64,000 bases of DNA from Rhinopomastus cyanomelas (Eukaryota > Chordata > Aves > Bucerotiformes > Rhinopomastidae): NCBI GenBank assembly GCA_013400115.1, contig VXBP01008268.1, positions 87,050 to 151,049 on the forward strand, given 5' to 3'. The notes beneath the pieces are model-generated. The model was not told the DNA's origin. It made no database searches and saw only the letters and a list, made by a program, of their open reading frames with translations. Position numbers and translations under genes: made by a program. Each line of letters starts with the position of its first letter. The stretch's first letter is position 1. Shown here piece by piece: positions 23,304 through 35,716 of the stretch.

Positions 23304-26229
23304 GTCATGTCCTCCCTCTGTGCCCAAGTGCTGCAGTGTGGTTATCACTCAGATGGGCTGCCTGGTGTGAAGAGGGCAGTCTGGTGTAGGCCTGGAAGAC
23401 AGGGGAGCTCATCAGCCCTGCTAAGAGTTACCTGGAGGATGACGCTCTTCGTCTACCATGAAAGCCCCTGACATGGATCAGAGGTGGTTCTGCGTGGGGT
23501 GGGTGGGTTTGGTTCATCCCCAAAACACCCCATGGGGATGAAGGAGGATTTAGCTTCATTGTGCTGGAGCTGAGCCCAGCCTCGCACAATCCCACTTCAA
23601 CCCATCACCCTGTGTATCAGTTTTGCTGGGCTTTCTAAAAAGAAGCCCATGGTTTGGTTAATAAAGTGTGAGGGGCTCCCTTACAGCTCACCACAGTGTC
23701 TCCAATTGCTTCGAGGCAGGGGGCCAGGTGCTTTGGCAGGGAACTGCCTCCTGAGCATCTGCGTGAGTCAGTGATACCTCAAGGGTTTGCTTTGCCTTCA
23801 GAAATGACTAAACAGATTTCCTCTGGTTTCCAGTTGACCCGATGGCTCCCTGTCGATGATGGGAGGAGGCTGTGTCAGTCTGAATTAATGCTGCTCTGAC
23901 CAGCCCTGAATCAGCCTCAAAAGCTGGAGATTCAGCAGGTAGAGGGAGGGGGGATAGCTGTATCAGCTGTACCCACCTCTTGCTGTTACTAAATCAGGGT
24001 TTTCTGGGAATCATCTCTGACTCACTGTCCAGCTGAAACTCCAGTGTTTTGCATTTTCCTGAAAGGATTAAGTTTTTTAAGCTCCTGCTCTTCTGGCTGG
24101 ATGTTTCCTGCGAGGAGTTAGCCAGCCTCAGCTTCTAGTTTCAAAATAGAAAGTCTGGAGAGTATTGGGGTGGTTTTTGTGATCTTTCTGTTCAGTGCCT
24201 GGAGTCGGCACGGAAAGGAGTCAATGCAAACCAGTCATGCTTGCTCATTGCAGGGGGCTGTAGGGGACTGGGTAGTTGCTGCCTTTGGCTTCTTTCCTCT
24301 TGGATTTCACTTTGGTTTCAGACAGTAAATGAGCAGCTCCTTCTCCCTACAAGTGTTTTCTGTTGGTCGTAGTTGGGAAGAGAGCTTAGATGCTAAATCT
24401 ATGTGTTTCATTTATGGCTTCCCTAGGCTGTTTGTATCAGTGTAAGGCACAGGGCTTGCTCAGGTCTGGATGTTCCTGCTGTTGGGGCAGGTGGAGCAGA
24501 CTATTGTGGGGGTCCCTTGGAGAAGCTCTGGAGAGCACAGCCCTCACTCTCCTCCCCACTTGCATAAAAAAAGGAAGTGGAGAAAAAGTTAATCTCTGCA
24601 GCCAGACTCCCAGAGTACTTTTTGAATTTTTTGGTGGCTACAGGGTGCCACCCTGCTCAGCTCCTGCCAGATTGCTGAAAGCATGGACTGCTTAGATGAG
24701 CACAGCAGGCTCATGCTAGAGAGGTCTTGGAGCAATGAAATGGATCCGGTTGTAATCCCCCAGCTTGCTTTTTGCCCTCACCCTCTTTCTGTCAGCACTG
24801 GAAACCTGCAGGTGTGGGGCCATGCTGCTGAGGTGAAAAGGCTCTCAGGTACAGACCATCCTCACGCAAGCTGCTGAGCTTTCCCTGGGTCTGGATAGAG
24901 CAGGACTGTGGCCACTGGACCAGGACTTCTGCTTTCTGTTGACTTGGAAGCATCAAGTCTGAGCATATCTGCTTTACCCAGGATCAGCTTGTTGTCAGAC
25001 ATAGACCAAACCTATGCTCTGCAGCAAGGAGAGGGAAATCCAGCTCTTGGTGCTGGCTCTGGGTAACTTCTCTCATAATCCAGGCATGCGCAAACATCTT
25101 GAAACATCATGGGATATTTCTGGGCTCCCAAGCTTCTCCTGAGCTTCTGCAGGCCACCTCCAGCAAGCATTCTTGCTTATGGACAAGGTCTAAGCATCAC
25201 TTGCATTTTTAGGGAAAAATGTTATGGCAAAATTGCTTTTGGGTTTTTCTTGGCTCCCCAGAGAAGGTTTCATCTTCAGTGGTGCTCAGCTGAAGGCAGA
25301 GGAGCGACCAAAAAAAGCTACACATCATTAATTCTGTCTCCAAAACTGCACACGGGGCTGGATCCCACTGCACCAAGATACAAAGGAGAATCTGCAAGAT
25401 CTTAAAATCTTTAAATACTGAGGTATAAACAAAGCCCAGATGTCATGGAACAGTTTCCAGGTGATGAAGGCTCCCTCTGCCTTTGCTTTGTACTGGTACT
25501 GGGAATGGAAAGCAGCAGTCAGACTTCTGCAGGAGCTTTCTGGTGTTTGCAGCCCACACACGGGAGTCTCCTCAGGTTGGCTGCCATGCTCAGACCAACC
25601 CTCAGACAGATTTTTCATGAAAAGCCAGCACCCTGCAGAGTCTCTGTGACCTGGGGTTATGGGTGCTCTGCAGCTTCGAGACCCTCAGCCAGACCTGAGG
25701 GGACTTAAACCCCAAACCACCCAGCTGGGGGGACAAGAAGCCTTTGAAGTTCCCCTAGTCTGCCCAAGCCATGGAGTGGGGTTGTGAACCTTGTCGTTCT
25801 CTGGGAGAATGTTGCTTTTACAATTAAAACCCACGCAAACCCCCAGCCCTTGCTACTGCTTGTGTTCCCCCAGTGAGATATCTGACATTTGAGACAGAAT
25901 GGGAAGTCAAAGAATGTGAGGAATTTGGTGACTCAACACAGAGCTGATTATACCAGTCCTACTGTTTAAGCCCATGCAATGTCAAATTGTTCTACAGCAT
26001 GTGGCATAGTGCTGGGGGTTCATTTGTAAGCAAACAATAATTACTCCAATAGGATTTTTTGCCTGTTCCTACATAAACTCTTTGGCAGCAGGGGATGCTG
26101 CAGAGAAATGTGCATGTGTAGCTTTTGCCTTGATGCTCTTTACTGTTCCTGGAGCACCTCAATGCTTCAGTGACTGTGAAGACTCACTGCCGAACTTGGC
26201 CTGGAGGTGGCATGGAGAGAATTGCACAA
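23304..26229. other. Intergenic, no gene recognised
   Basis: No repeat or exon identified. The AT-rich stretch at 26010-26060, with TTTGTAAGCAAACAATAATT, resembles overlapping forkhead and homeodomain sites, but motif matches this short are common by chance. Confidence 0.45.
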
Positions 26230-26412
26230 CATTAGGGACTGGAAGGGACCTTGAAAGATCATCCAGTTCAGTCCCCCTGCCAGAGCAGGACCCCCTAGAT
26301 CAAGGTGCACAGGAACAAGTCTAGGTGGGTTTTAAATGTCTCTGGAAAAAGAGACTCCACAACCTCCCTAGGCAGCCCATTCCAGTGCTCTGTCGCCCTC
26401 ACTGTGACACCA
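26230..26412 (-). mobile_element. CR1 LINE 3' fragment (antisense)
   Basis: GGGACTGGAAGGGACCTTGA followed by GATCATCCAGTTCAGTCCCC and later CCTAGGCAGCCCATTCCAGT: the antisense CR1 order of tail, 3' UTR and conserved coding block. The octamer tail is gone. Confidence 0.9.
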
Positions 26413-28037
26413 GTGCCCCATCTCCTATCACTGGATGCCGCTGAGCAGAGCCTGGCTCCATCTTCCTGACACCATATTTTCCATATTGATAAAGGAGCCC
26501 TTTGTGTGGAGAAGCCAGTGTATTAGGTCTCACTTCTAGGTCACACACTTGTTAGGGGGCTCCTTCAAAGTGATGGCTGCTTCTGCTAAAATTTAATGAT
26601 GCCCGTTAAATCGCAAGGTCATGAACAGCTTGCCAAGGGCCATGAAAATGAGGCCCTGTGTCAGGAGACTTCCACAGCAAATTGGATTTTCCTGACAGCA
26701 ATGGCTGCGTTTGAAGGTCTGTTGGTGGCCTGTAAAAGTCTCCACCAGCAATAAAGAGACAGAACCACAAGTGCTGAAGCATTGCCATGAGTGTCTCAGA
26801 ACAAACCGCTCCCCTCTCAGTACATAATAGCTCCTTGATCATCAGTCAAAGAAACAGTTATCCCAACCAGTGACAGGCTGGAGGCGGTTGCTCCCTCTCC
26901 AACAGGAGATTATCCCAGAGCTCCCGATGAAATTCACTGCAGAGAGCCTGAGTGCTTTTGAGAACATCAGTCTGAGGGCTTGGGTAGCTGGATTTCAGGT
27001 TGGGTGCACAGAAAAGGCTGAAGCAACTAGGTGTCAAGATTTGCATTCCTGAGCAGCTCTCTGGGGTCTTCTATCCCTGCTGGTGTCCAGCCCCAGGACA
27101 AGCCATGCTCAGGGGCATCTGTGCTGAAGATGTGAGCCACTGCAAGCATTGCTGGGTGTCTGTGGGCAAGTCAGTCAGTTTCCTGGTCTCCTGATTTTAA
27201 CTGGGTCTGTCTGGTACTGTGAAGGGTGGGGACAAGGAATGACTTTGTCTTCAGCATGTTGTAAGATGGGGTTGCTTCTGTGGTTACATCAGATGACGAT
27301 CTTATGGGAGGAAAGCAAGACATGATGCTGTTTCCCAAAGGATGATCCTCTTTTCGATGTTCTTGTCTATGGCAAGAAGGCTCTTAGAAGTCTTCCCTCC
27401 CTAACTTTTCTCTGCCTATACAGGAGCTGTGTTTCACCTGGTGGGTGAGAGATCCTGCAGACCCACATACAACATTTTCTACCTTCTGTGCAGTGACCCT
27501 TGATGACAGGACTCTTTAATCATGATGTCCTTCCACCCCCCTCATAGCTATTTACATAAGGATTACATACAACGTGTGTCTCTGACAGGCTGCTGAGGTC
27601 CTTAAGGCAGAATAACCCTTATCCCAGCTCCATTGGCTGTCCTGGATCTGCAGGAAGGATGATCAGGCTCATTACATTCTTAACAGTAGTGGCTCACTAG
27701 GCATCTGAATGTGGAGCCAGAAGGTTGGGGATTCAGCTTGAATTGGAACCCAGTGCTAACAACTGGGGGAAGCTACAGTTGTGGTGGCAGTATATTTCAG
27801 TGAGGTCTTGTGTGATGTCTGTTAGAAATGACTTCTGCCCAAGGTGTGAGACAAAAAAGGGAAAGCTAAAAGCCCCAAGTATGACATCTCAGAAAATAGT
27901 CAAAATCCCAGAGGCCTGGTCAGCCCTTTTTTAGCTCTTCCCATGAAGGACTTCCCATGATGGAAGAGCTATGCTGTGGCTGCACTGTACTTTCAGAGCA
28001 GCTAATACCACTAGACCTGATATTTGCTATTTCACAG
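26413..28037. other. Intergenic, no gene recognised
   Basis: Single-copy-looking sequence without a supported exon. Confidence 0.45.
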
Positions 28038-28390
28038 TATCACAGGTTAGAAGGGACCCTAAGGGTCATTGAGCCCAACCTATTAAATTAACAATACAGT
28101 TTAAATGAGGTGGCCCAGCACCCTGTCACCCTGTCAAGCTGAGCCTTAAAACTGTCTGTAGTTGTGGAATCCATCCCTTCTCTGGGAAGACCATTCCAGA
28201 GTCTAATTGCTCTCACGGCTAAAAATTTTCCTCTGGAGTCGAACTGGAATGTCCCCAGGAGCAACATGTATCCATCAGCCTCTTCTGTGAGATTCCCTGT
28301 GAAAAGGAGTTGTAAGTTTCTTCCTTACACCATGCTCTGACAATACCTTGTGAAGATGAAGAGTGTGAGAACAAGTCCTCTAACTGGTTT
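28038..28390 (-). mobile_element. Older CR1 LINE fragment (antisense), group with 54390 and 59041
   Basis: TATCACAGGTTAGAAGGGAC marks the antisense 3' end. Distinctive internal blocks, CAGTTTAAATGAGGTGGCCC, GCCTTAAAACTGTCTGTAG and AAAATTTTCCTCTGGAGTC, recur at 59041-59375, so the two copies share a subfamily different from the young copies at 22551 and 46168. The lack of terminal octamers and the many differences suggest age. Confidence 0.88.
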
Positions 28391-31300
28391 GCTTGTCTGG
28401 GTTTCCTGATGGCCCATTGACATTTGGGGGCTGGCAGGCTTGTTTCTGTCCTCCCACCCTGTGTCCGGAACATTCCTTTGCGAAAACAAAGTCAGTTTCT
28501 TTCTTCCTTAGTCAGACCCTTTCTCCAAAGTAGTGAGGCCGGGTTTCTGTTTGTCTCCCTGCCTTCACATACCAGGGTGGTTGGTTTTCCTTCTGTTTCC
28601 CATTCCATGGCTTTTAATTAATTTCACAAGTAACCAAGCTAAGCTGTTGGGAATGCAGCTGGAATTGCTCAGCCTGAAACCATAGGATACCTGCCTGCTG
28701 GTAGGTCTCAAGACTGGTTTCCATCCGTTCTCACACCAGTTTGGACAAATTGTTTAGGAGAGCAAACTGCCATTGTGCTGACAGTAATGTGAACTGAACC
28801 TGCCCTACCCCAGCCTCACCTTGTGTTGTCTCCTCTGAAAGCAGAGGGAAGCTCAAGCCTCCTTTGTCCATCTGGCTCTGACCTTTCAGTTGAGGTTTCC
28901 ACCTCGAAGATGGCTAGTTACTTATTGCTCTCCAGGGGAGGCTGCAGGCAGACAAACAAATCTCAGTATTTTGGAAAAAGGGATCTGCCATCAGTTGCCC
29001 ATTTAGATGTGAGACAGCCGAGATTTCCTTCCTGGATTAGCCCTGTGGTTGCTGCTGGCCTCGGGCTGGTGCTGGACTCAGGGAATACATGGGTCATGCA
29101 TTTGCTGACCACTAGCTGTTCAAGTCAGAGCCTGGACTGAGTGATGGAGAAGGCAGTTCTGGTTCCACCCAGTCTCTGAAGGATTTGATGTGTTTTACTG
29201 CCAAAAGAAAACAGCATAAATCATCTCAGAGTGCAGAGCTGTCTGGCTCCCTTGGAGGGAAAGTGCTGATAGGGTGGAGCGAAAGGACACCAGGGCACAA
29301 GGCTGCCTTTACACTGGTGTGGAGTAAAAACCCCCTCCAAGCTGCCTTCAGCCCAGTAAACTCCGGGAGGTGGGTGGCTCTGTGACAGCCATGCCAACCT
29401 CTTTCTTGGAAGAGAGGGTACTTGGGGACAGCAGCTGGGTTGATGCTACATGAAGCCCAGGATGGCCTAGGGGCTCATCCTGCTTCCAGTATGATGTGTG
29501 TACATGTTTATGAAATCTATCTCCCTGGGTGATGCCGTGACAAGATGAGAAACTGGGCCGTAAATTAAAGAAAGGGAAAAAAATAATAAATAGACCCCAC
29601 TGTGGGTCAGATGCTGGGAATAAATTCAGATAACAGCTCATCAGTGCCTCTTCCCCTGCTCTTGTATGAGGATGCATTTTTTTTTCCAACTGGGAGAAGA
29701 GCTGGTGAAAAGCAGCTGGTTTTTATTTGTTCTCCATCCCCATCTGATTAGATAGCCCTTCTTCTGCCCACGGAGATGTGCTCGGGAACTCTCCCAGCCC
29801 CTCTGCTCACTCATTTTCTCGGGCATCAAGGAGTTTGGAGCTGCTGGGGCTTTGCTTCATGAGCTGACAGCATTTCAGAGGTACATAGGGCAACTTGATG
29901 ATCACAGAGCTCAGGTCCCACCAGGCTGGAGGCCATGGCTTTACCCCCACATGGGGGCTGTCTGTGAGGTGCTGGGAGTTTGAGCTGAGAAGGCAGCAGT
30001 GGGGATGAATTTGTCTCAGTGACATGAAGCTATTAGTTTGTTCTCAGGCAGCTCTGGGGCTCTGCATCCCAGGAGGAGGAAGCTGCCCTCCAGGCTCTGT
30101 GAATGTGTTCACCAGTCAGACTGCTGGAGAGGTGGCTGTGCTGCGAGGGGGAAAGTGGGAGAAGACAACCTAATGGTTAGGTGGGTTGTGTGTATAAGAA
30201 GCTGGGGTGAGGGCAGGGACATGCATACCCCTGCAGGTATTGCCTGCTAAAGGCTAAACAAGGAAACCAGGGAGCTTCTGGCTTGTTGGAGCCTGAGAAC
30301 TCCTGTCAATTCCACTGAACTTCCAGTCAAACCTTTCCAGGACAAGCCCATAAGGCTCCTTCACACCACGATACTGGAAGACTCCCATGAAAGCATTTTG
30401 CAGGCAGTTTTTCTGTCAGGAGACACCTATGAGTGTTTAGCTTGGGGCAAGAAGATCGTTCTGGTCTTGTCCTGTCTCTGCCTTCCCATCTTACTATGCG
30501 ACTGGTTGGCAAGATTATGATGCCTGGTCCTTCTCTCCTCCTCCTTCCACAGCTGCTGGTCAGTGCCCAGATCCATCACGGAGACACAAACCAAAGAGTG
30601 GCAGTTACTGAAACAGACCCAGGAACCAGAGCTGCCCTGGTCAGCAGCCCTTGCTGAGCATAAGGAGGACAAGGTGATCTGAGCCTGGGAACTTTTACTT
30701 TATTTTCACTAGGTGGGAAGGGGATCTCCTGTTACAAGTCTGAAGTTGTGATGTTGAGCTCCCCATGCTGTGCCTGGGCAAGTCCTGACTGTGTTCCCCC
30801 ATCATGTGCTGAGAAGGGAACTTGCAGCTCACGTAATCCTCACCTGTTCACTAATGGGGGTTATGGGCTCTGTGGATTTACCCCAAATTCCCAAGTGAAT
30901 TACTGGGAGTCTTGGGCTAACCCTTGTGCAGAGCCACTCCAGAGTTCCTGGAGAAGAGGGGGATAAATGTGGCCCTCCTATATATCAAATGCAAGTGTGG
31001 AAATAATAAGGTGGGAAACATTCTTAAACTTTTCTCAGAAACAAGTTTTCTTTGGGTCATCTTAGATTTCTGGCACAAGTTCACAGCTGATTTTATTCTG
31101 GACTTGTTTCTCCATTCCCTTTATCCATGCAGCTTGCATGCTAAAAGCCGTGGAGGTAATTCAACCCCATGCAGAGGAGCAGGCAGTGTCCATGTGCCCC
31201 TCGGATGTGTGCTGAGCCCTGGAGTCTTCCATGACATCTCCAGCCAGAGGGGATTTTCCCTGCCCAGATGCTGGGGATGACACGAAACCTGGCCCACGTA

Positions 31301-33869
31301 GAGCTGCTCTGGCCTGCAGTGTCCGCATTGATGCAAAACCTCCATCTGACTCTGTGTCAACAAGTTCAGTTTCGAAGAGAAGGGTAACTTGTTTTATTCT
31401 ACCAAAGCTTTGTGAGATAGAGAAGGTTTCCGGATAGGATCTGCAGTGCTCAGCTTCAGGTATCGGTTGCACAATTTCCTGTGTTATTTCAACACTCCAG
31501 CCTTTTTTCCCCCTCTTCTTTCTTTCTTCTTTTTTTTTTTTTATGATCTTCTTTGCATACTGGATAAGGCTTATACACGCATATGTTGGGTTGGAAGGCT
31601 TTTTTTTAAAGTATTGTTTTTGGCAGAGAGCTCCTGGCACATGATACAGAACTCAGAGCCATCAACCGTAGCTGTGATACAGATGTTCATTGCCTGGATA
31701 ATCTTTCTCATATCAAGCAATTGCCCTGAGCCAATTTCTTTATTTTAAGCACCTTGTTGTGGGAACAGAGCTGTAAATGCATGAAGTGCTGAGTTCCCTT
31801 ATACATTTTCACGGCAGACAAACAAGGAAAATATTCAGTGAAGCGCCTTGGTGAAAATGAACAATGAGGGATGCTTCAGATACAAAAGGACAGCACTAAC
31901 ATATAGAGGTTTTTTTTTAAAAAGAGAGTCCCCTCAGAAGAGATGCACTGGAGCAGTGCCAACAGCACATAGCTGCGTGGAGACTAAATAAAACCAGGTG
32001 AGCTTCCTGCCTTTGTGGAATAGCAAATGTGATTTCCATTTGTGATGGACGGGCTGTTTCTGCCAAGATCATCCGGAAGTTTTCATTTTCGGACTCAATA
32101 TTGTCGTTGGACTAATATAGAGCTACAGCCCAGAGTGCGAAAAGAGAACGTTGTAGCAACAACACTGGCAGCAGATGAAGAAAAATGTCTTTATCAGAGG
32201 GAAAGGCCCTTCCTGGGAGAAGACTTTTCTTCTGTCAGTTATGTAGCTCTTGTGATTTATTCTAATGCAAAACAAAAGGGAAAATCTAATGGCAGGAAAC
32301 AAGGCTTTAGTGTTGATCCTCACTCCAGAGCCACCAGGTAACATCCTTCCAAATTAAGAACCTGTCTGGGTCTGAATATGTCATTCAAAGATGAGGTGGG
32401 AACCTGGGAACCTGAGATGTAGATCAGGCTGTTTTGCACTGCTGAGGTGACACAAAGATGTTGGCAAGCTGCCTCCCACTAGCAGCAAAACAGAGGTTTT
32501 GCTCTCTCAGAGTGATGTGCTTGGGTGGAGCAGAGCCTCAGCATGTGGGGACAGGGAATGTCTCCTGGCTCTGCTTTGCCACGTGCTCAGAGCTGAGCTG
32601 TTGGGTCACCACTCCTGTCTGCTGGTACTGGTGCCCATATTGTTCTTCTCCATCTCAGGAGCTTGATGCAGCGACAGGGAGTCTGTGCCTGGTGACCATG
32701 AGGACAAGTTCAAGGGTGCCCACTGGTCCAACTTGGAAGGAAGCGATGCTATGGGAGCATCACATGTGCAGGAAATTTGGGAGGAGCCCTTTGCTGTGGC
32801 TTGGACTGCACTAGGTTCACTGGAGTGAACACTTGAGGGATGGCCTGGAGTGAGGCCCAAAGGAGATCTGCTTACAGGAGTAAGCAGAATATATGGAAAC
32901 ACAGTTAATGCTAATGAAGTTCTGAAAGGTAGATTAAATCTGCTCCTTCAGGGCTAAGCAATTTGCAGCTCTAGAGGCCAGAATTAAATGTAACTTGCTG
33001 GAAAAGGAGTCCAGATCTGCTGCTGGGTCAGGTGGTGGGAGGGAGCCCTGAGATTCCACGGTCTCTTGCAATCATGGATTTGACATTTGTCAGGCTTTTG
33101 CAGAGCTGATTTCTAAGCAGCAGTTGTTGACTTGTAAAGAAGCCACATCGCTGAAAGACACCCTTTTTGTAAGAGTCCTTTAAAAATGGGGCTCTCGGGA
33201 GGGCAACCTCCCAGCAAAATCCATACTGGTTCTGGAAAAGGCACAGGCTCTTACACGTCTGTGACTCCTGCTTGAGGTGTAAACCTCTCCTCTTAGAAAG
33301 AGCAAGTCATTAACACCTCATTTTGATGGCCATGAACAAAAGAAAAGCAGTCATAACAATGTTCTGTGGCGCTTCAGTTGCCCGATGTGTTCCTCTTACA
33401 GTAGAGCAGCCACAGCAAGCAGCTGTTGGATGTACCCACGCAGCAGTTCTGGGCTGGAGTGAAAAAAATCAACAAAAAATGTGAGAAAAAGTCTCACAAC
33501 TTCTCATTCACAGGTAGGTGAAGGCATTTGTGCTTTATACAGCATCTGAGCCACCTGGGACATGAGATGGTGCTGAGATCAATCCTCAGACCATGGCCCT
33601 GAGGTGTGTGGTGAGAGCATGGAAGTGCCAGACTCAATGGAAACACTGGGGACTTTGGCCTCTGTGCAGCAAGGGGACACAGACCAGAGTTGGATCTGGA
33701 TGTTCTTTGAGTGCTCCTGTCCTGTTACAGGGATTTTTGCTGTGCCCAAGCTCATGCCGTGAAGAGGTGCCACTGCCATCCTGCTGGCTAAACGATTGTC
33801 CTGCAAAGGCAAATTCCTTGATAGTTCCATGGTCACACACCATGGCTTGGCTCCAGCAGAAGCTCTGAC
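28391..33869. other. Intergenic, no gene recognised
   Basis: Holds a polypyrimidine tract at 31501-31542 and an open + strand segment at 32042-32341 whose last codons overlap a CCACCAG|GTAACA donor-like site. That segment has no recognised family. Nothing else is supported. Confidence 0.45.
31501..31542. repeat. Polypyrimidine/TTCT tract
   Basis: C/T-only sequence with TTCT units ending in a run of about 14 T. Read on the - strand it would be an A-rich tract, but no retroposed gene lies next to it. Confidence 0.75.
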
Positions 33870-33881
33870 CAAGCTATCCAT

Positions 33882-34283
33882 GCTAGACCTCCAGATCAGA
33901 GTGAGGAAGTTGATGAAGTCCTCTATAGCCAGCTGGCACCAGCCTCACAGCTAGAGGCCCTGGTTCTCGCGGGGGATTTTAACTACCCAGACATCTGCTG
34001 GGAGACCCACTCAGCCATCCACCCACAGTCCAGAAGGTTCCTTAAGTGCATTGGTGACAATTTCCTGATGCAGATGGTGGAAGAGCCCACTAGGAGAGGA
34101 GCACTGCTGGATCTTGCCCTCACCAACAAGGCGGGTCTGGTTGAAGCAGTGAAGGTTGAGGGTTGCCTTGGTTGCAGTGACCATGAGATGGTGGAGTTCA
34201 GGGTCTCGTGTGGCAGGAACAGAATAGCTAGCAGAACCTGGACCTCAGGAGGGCCAACTTTGGCCTTTTTAAGCAATTGCTAG
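33882..34283 (+). pseudogene. CR1 ORF2 AP-endonuclease domain remnant
   Basis: The frame from 33882 reads RPPDQSEEVDEVLYSQL, then LAGDFNYPDICW, EEPTRRGALLDLALTNK and LGCSDHEMVEF. GDFN and SDH are the conserved metal-binding and catalytic motifs of exonuclease-endonuclease-phosphatase family nucleases that nick target DNA for LINE insertion. After VEFRV the correct reading moves to another frame at about 34217-34240, where LDLRRANFGLFKQLLGEIPW resumes, so the original frame dies at TAG 34281-34283. Both catalytic motifs visible here are intact. The N-terminal part of the domain is absent. Confidence 0.93.
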
Positions 34284-34846
34284 GGGAAATCCCATGGGAC
34301 AGGGTACTGGCAGGTAAGTGAGCTCAGGATAGCTGGTCAACATTCAAAGACTGCTTTCTTGCAGCACAAGAAATGAGTATCCCAACAAGGAATAAATCAA
34401 GGAAGGGAGCCAAAAGACCTGTGTGGTTAACCAGGGAACTACTGGGCAAATTGAAGAAGAAGAATAAAGCTTATAGGTCATGGAAGGAGGGGGTGGCCAC
34501 TTGGGGTGATTATAAGGCTTTGGTGAGAGAATGTAGGGATGCAACTAGAAAGGCCAAGGCCTCCTTGGAATTAAACCTTGCAAGAGAGGTCAAGGGCAAC
34601 AAAAAGGGCTTCTTCAAATACATACCAGGTAAAACTAAAACTAGAGGCAACGCAGGACCCCTGCTGAATGAGGTGGGTGCCCTGGAGACAGAGGATACAG
34701 AGAAGGCAGAGATACTCAACACTGGCCTCTGTCTATACTTCTGGGGGTTGTCTCAGACTGCAGAGGAGGTTGAGGCAAGAGATGAGCCTGCCTTGGTTGA
34801 TGAGGACTGGGTTAGGGATAAGTTGAGCAAACTGGACGTGCACTAA
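34238..34846 (+). pseudogene. CR1 ORF2 linker region remnant with two nonsense codons
   Basis: Continues the ORF after the frameshift with LRRANFGLFKQLLGEIPW. A TGA at 34319-34321 interrupts it. It then carries a lysine/arginine-rich stretch (LLGKLKKKNKAYRSWKEG, AREVKGNKKGFFKYI) and closes at TAA 34844-34846, where the family normally has lysine before SMGPEGMHP. The basic region links the nuclease to the polymerase in CR1 proteins. Confidence 0.88.
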
Positions 34847-34849
34847 TCC

Positions 34850-35509
34850 ATGGGCCCAGAAGGGATGCACCCTTGTGTGCTAGGGGAGATGGCAGAAGTC
34901 ATTGTTAAGCCACTCTCCATCATCTTTGCCAGGTCTTGGGGAACAGGAGAGGTGCCTAGGGAATGGAGGACAGCAAATGTGACCCCAATCTTTAAAAAAG
35001 GAAAGAGGGAAGACCCGGGTAACTATAGACCGGTCAGCCTCACCTCCATCCCAGGAAAGGTGATGGAACAATTTGTTCTAGAGGCTGTCTCTACGCTCAG
35101 CAAGGACAGGAGGGTCATTAGAGACAGTCAGCATGGCTTTACAAAAGGAAAGTCATGCTTGACCAACATGATAGCCTTTTATGAGGGCGTAAACAGGTGG
35201 ATGGATGATGGCAGAGCCATGGATGTGATCTATCTTGACTTAAGTAAAGCATTTGACACAGTCTCTCACAGCATCCTTGCAGACAAACTGAGGCAGTGTG
35301 GTCTAGATTTTCGTGTAGTAAGGTGGATTGTAAACTGGCTACAACGTAGAAGTCAGAGAGTGGTGGTCAGTGGGACAGAGTGTAGTTGGAGGCCTGTATC
35401 TAGTGGAGTGCCCCAGGGATCGGTGCTGGGACCGGTCCTGTTCAGTCTCCTTCACTGGAGATGTTCAAGGCCTGCCTGGATATGTTCCTGTGTGACTTGG
35501 TCTAGGTGA
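34850..35509 (+). pseudogene. CR1 ORF2 reverse transcriptase remnant lacking motif C
   Basis: In the same frame as the linker. It shows NYRPVSLTSIPGKVME, QHGFTKGKSCLTNM, then YLDLSKAFDTVSHSI (motif A, first catalytic Asp) and VPQGSVLGPVLF (motif B). The frame then enters the wrong phase across the deletion at about 35445 and ends at TGA/TAG-rich 3' sequence by 35509. Motif C (YADD type), the thumb and most of the C-terminal region are gone. Confidence 0.93.
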
Positions 35510-35578
35510 TCCTGCTGTGTCAGTGGGATTGGACTAGATGATCTTTCGAGGTCTCTTCCAATCCGTAATGATTCTATG

Positions 35579-35716
35579 GCCCGCCTGGATGCGTTCCTCT
35601 GTGATCTGTGTTAGATAGTTTTGTCCTGCTCCGGCAGGGGGGTTGGACTCGATGGTCTCTTGGGTCCCTTCCAACCCCTAACATCCTATGATCCTATGAT
35701 CCTATGATCCTATGAT
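35579..35716 (+). mobile_element. Second CR1 3' end of a different subfamily, abutting the first
   Basis: Starts CCCGCCTGGATGCGTTCCTC (C-terminal RLDAFLCDLC-type codons), then GGGGTTGGACTCGATGGTCT and ends in four copies of ATCCTATG (35689-35716). Both the 3' UTR (GTTTTGTCCTGCTCCGGCAG) and the tail unit (CCTATGAT rather than TCTATGAT) differ from the element just upstream, so this is a separate insertion, only about 138 bp long. Confidence 0.93.
35687..35716 (+). repeat. CR1 terminal 8-bp tandem repeat
   Basis: Four ATCCTATG-type units at the end of the short CR1. CR1 ends in a few 8-bp repeats instead of poly(A). Four units is more than elsewhere in the window. Confidence 0.9.

Larger units (their letters stand above)
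33870..35578 (+). mobile_element. CR1 LINE, longest copy (1.7 kb), internally deleted, sense
   Basis: Starts within ORF2 near the RPPDQ motif of the endonuclease and runs through the linker and the first half of the reverse transcriptase. At about 35441-35452 it jumps from GPVLF-S directly to the distal coding end (SLEMFKA-type) and the 3' UTR. It ends TCCGTAATGATTCTATG at 35578. The 5' part of the family consensus is missing, as usual for CR1. Its tail type (GATCTTTCGAGGTC) matches the copy at 46168. It abuts a second CR1 tail at 35579. Confidence 0.97.

Noticed and set aside
33870..35578. Autonomous CR1 element
   Set aside because: It lacks the 5' region and ORF1, has a frameshift, two nonsense codons and a deletion of motif C.
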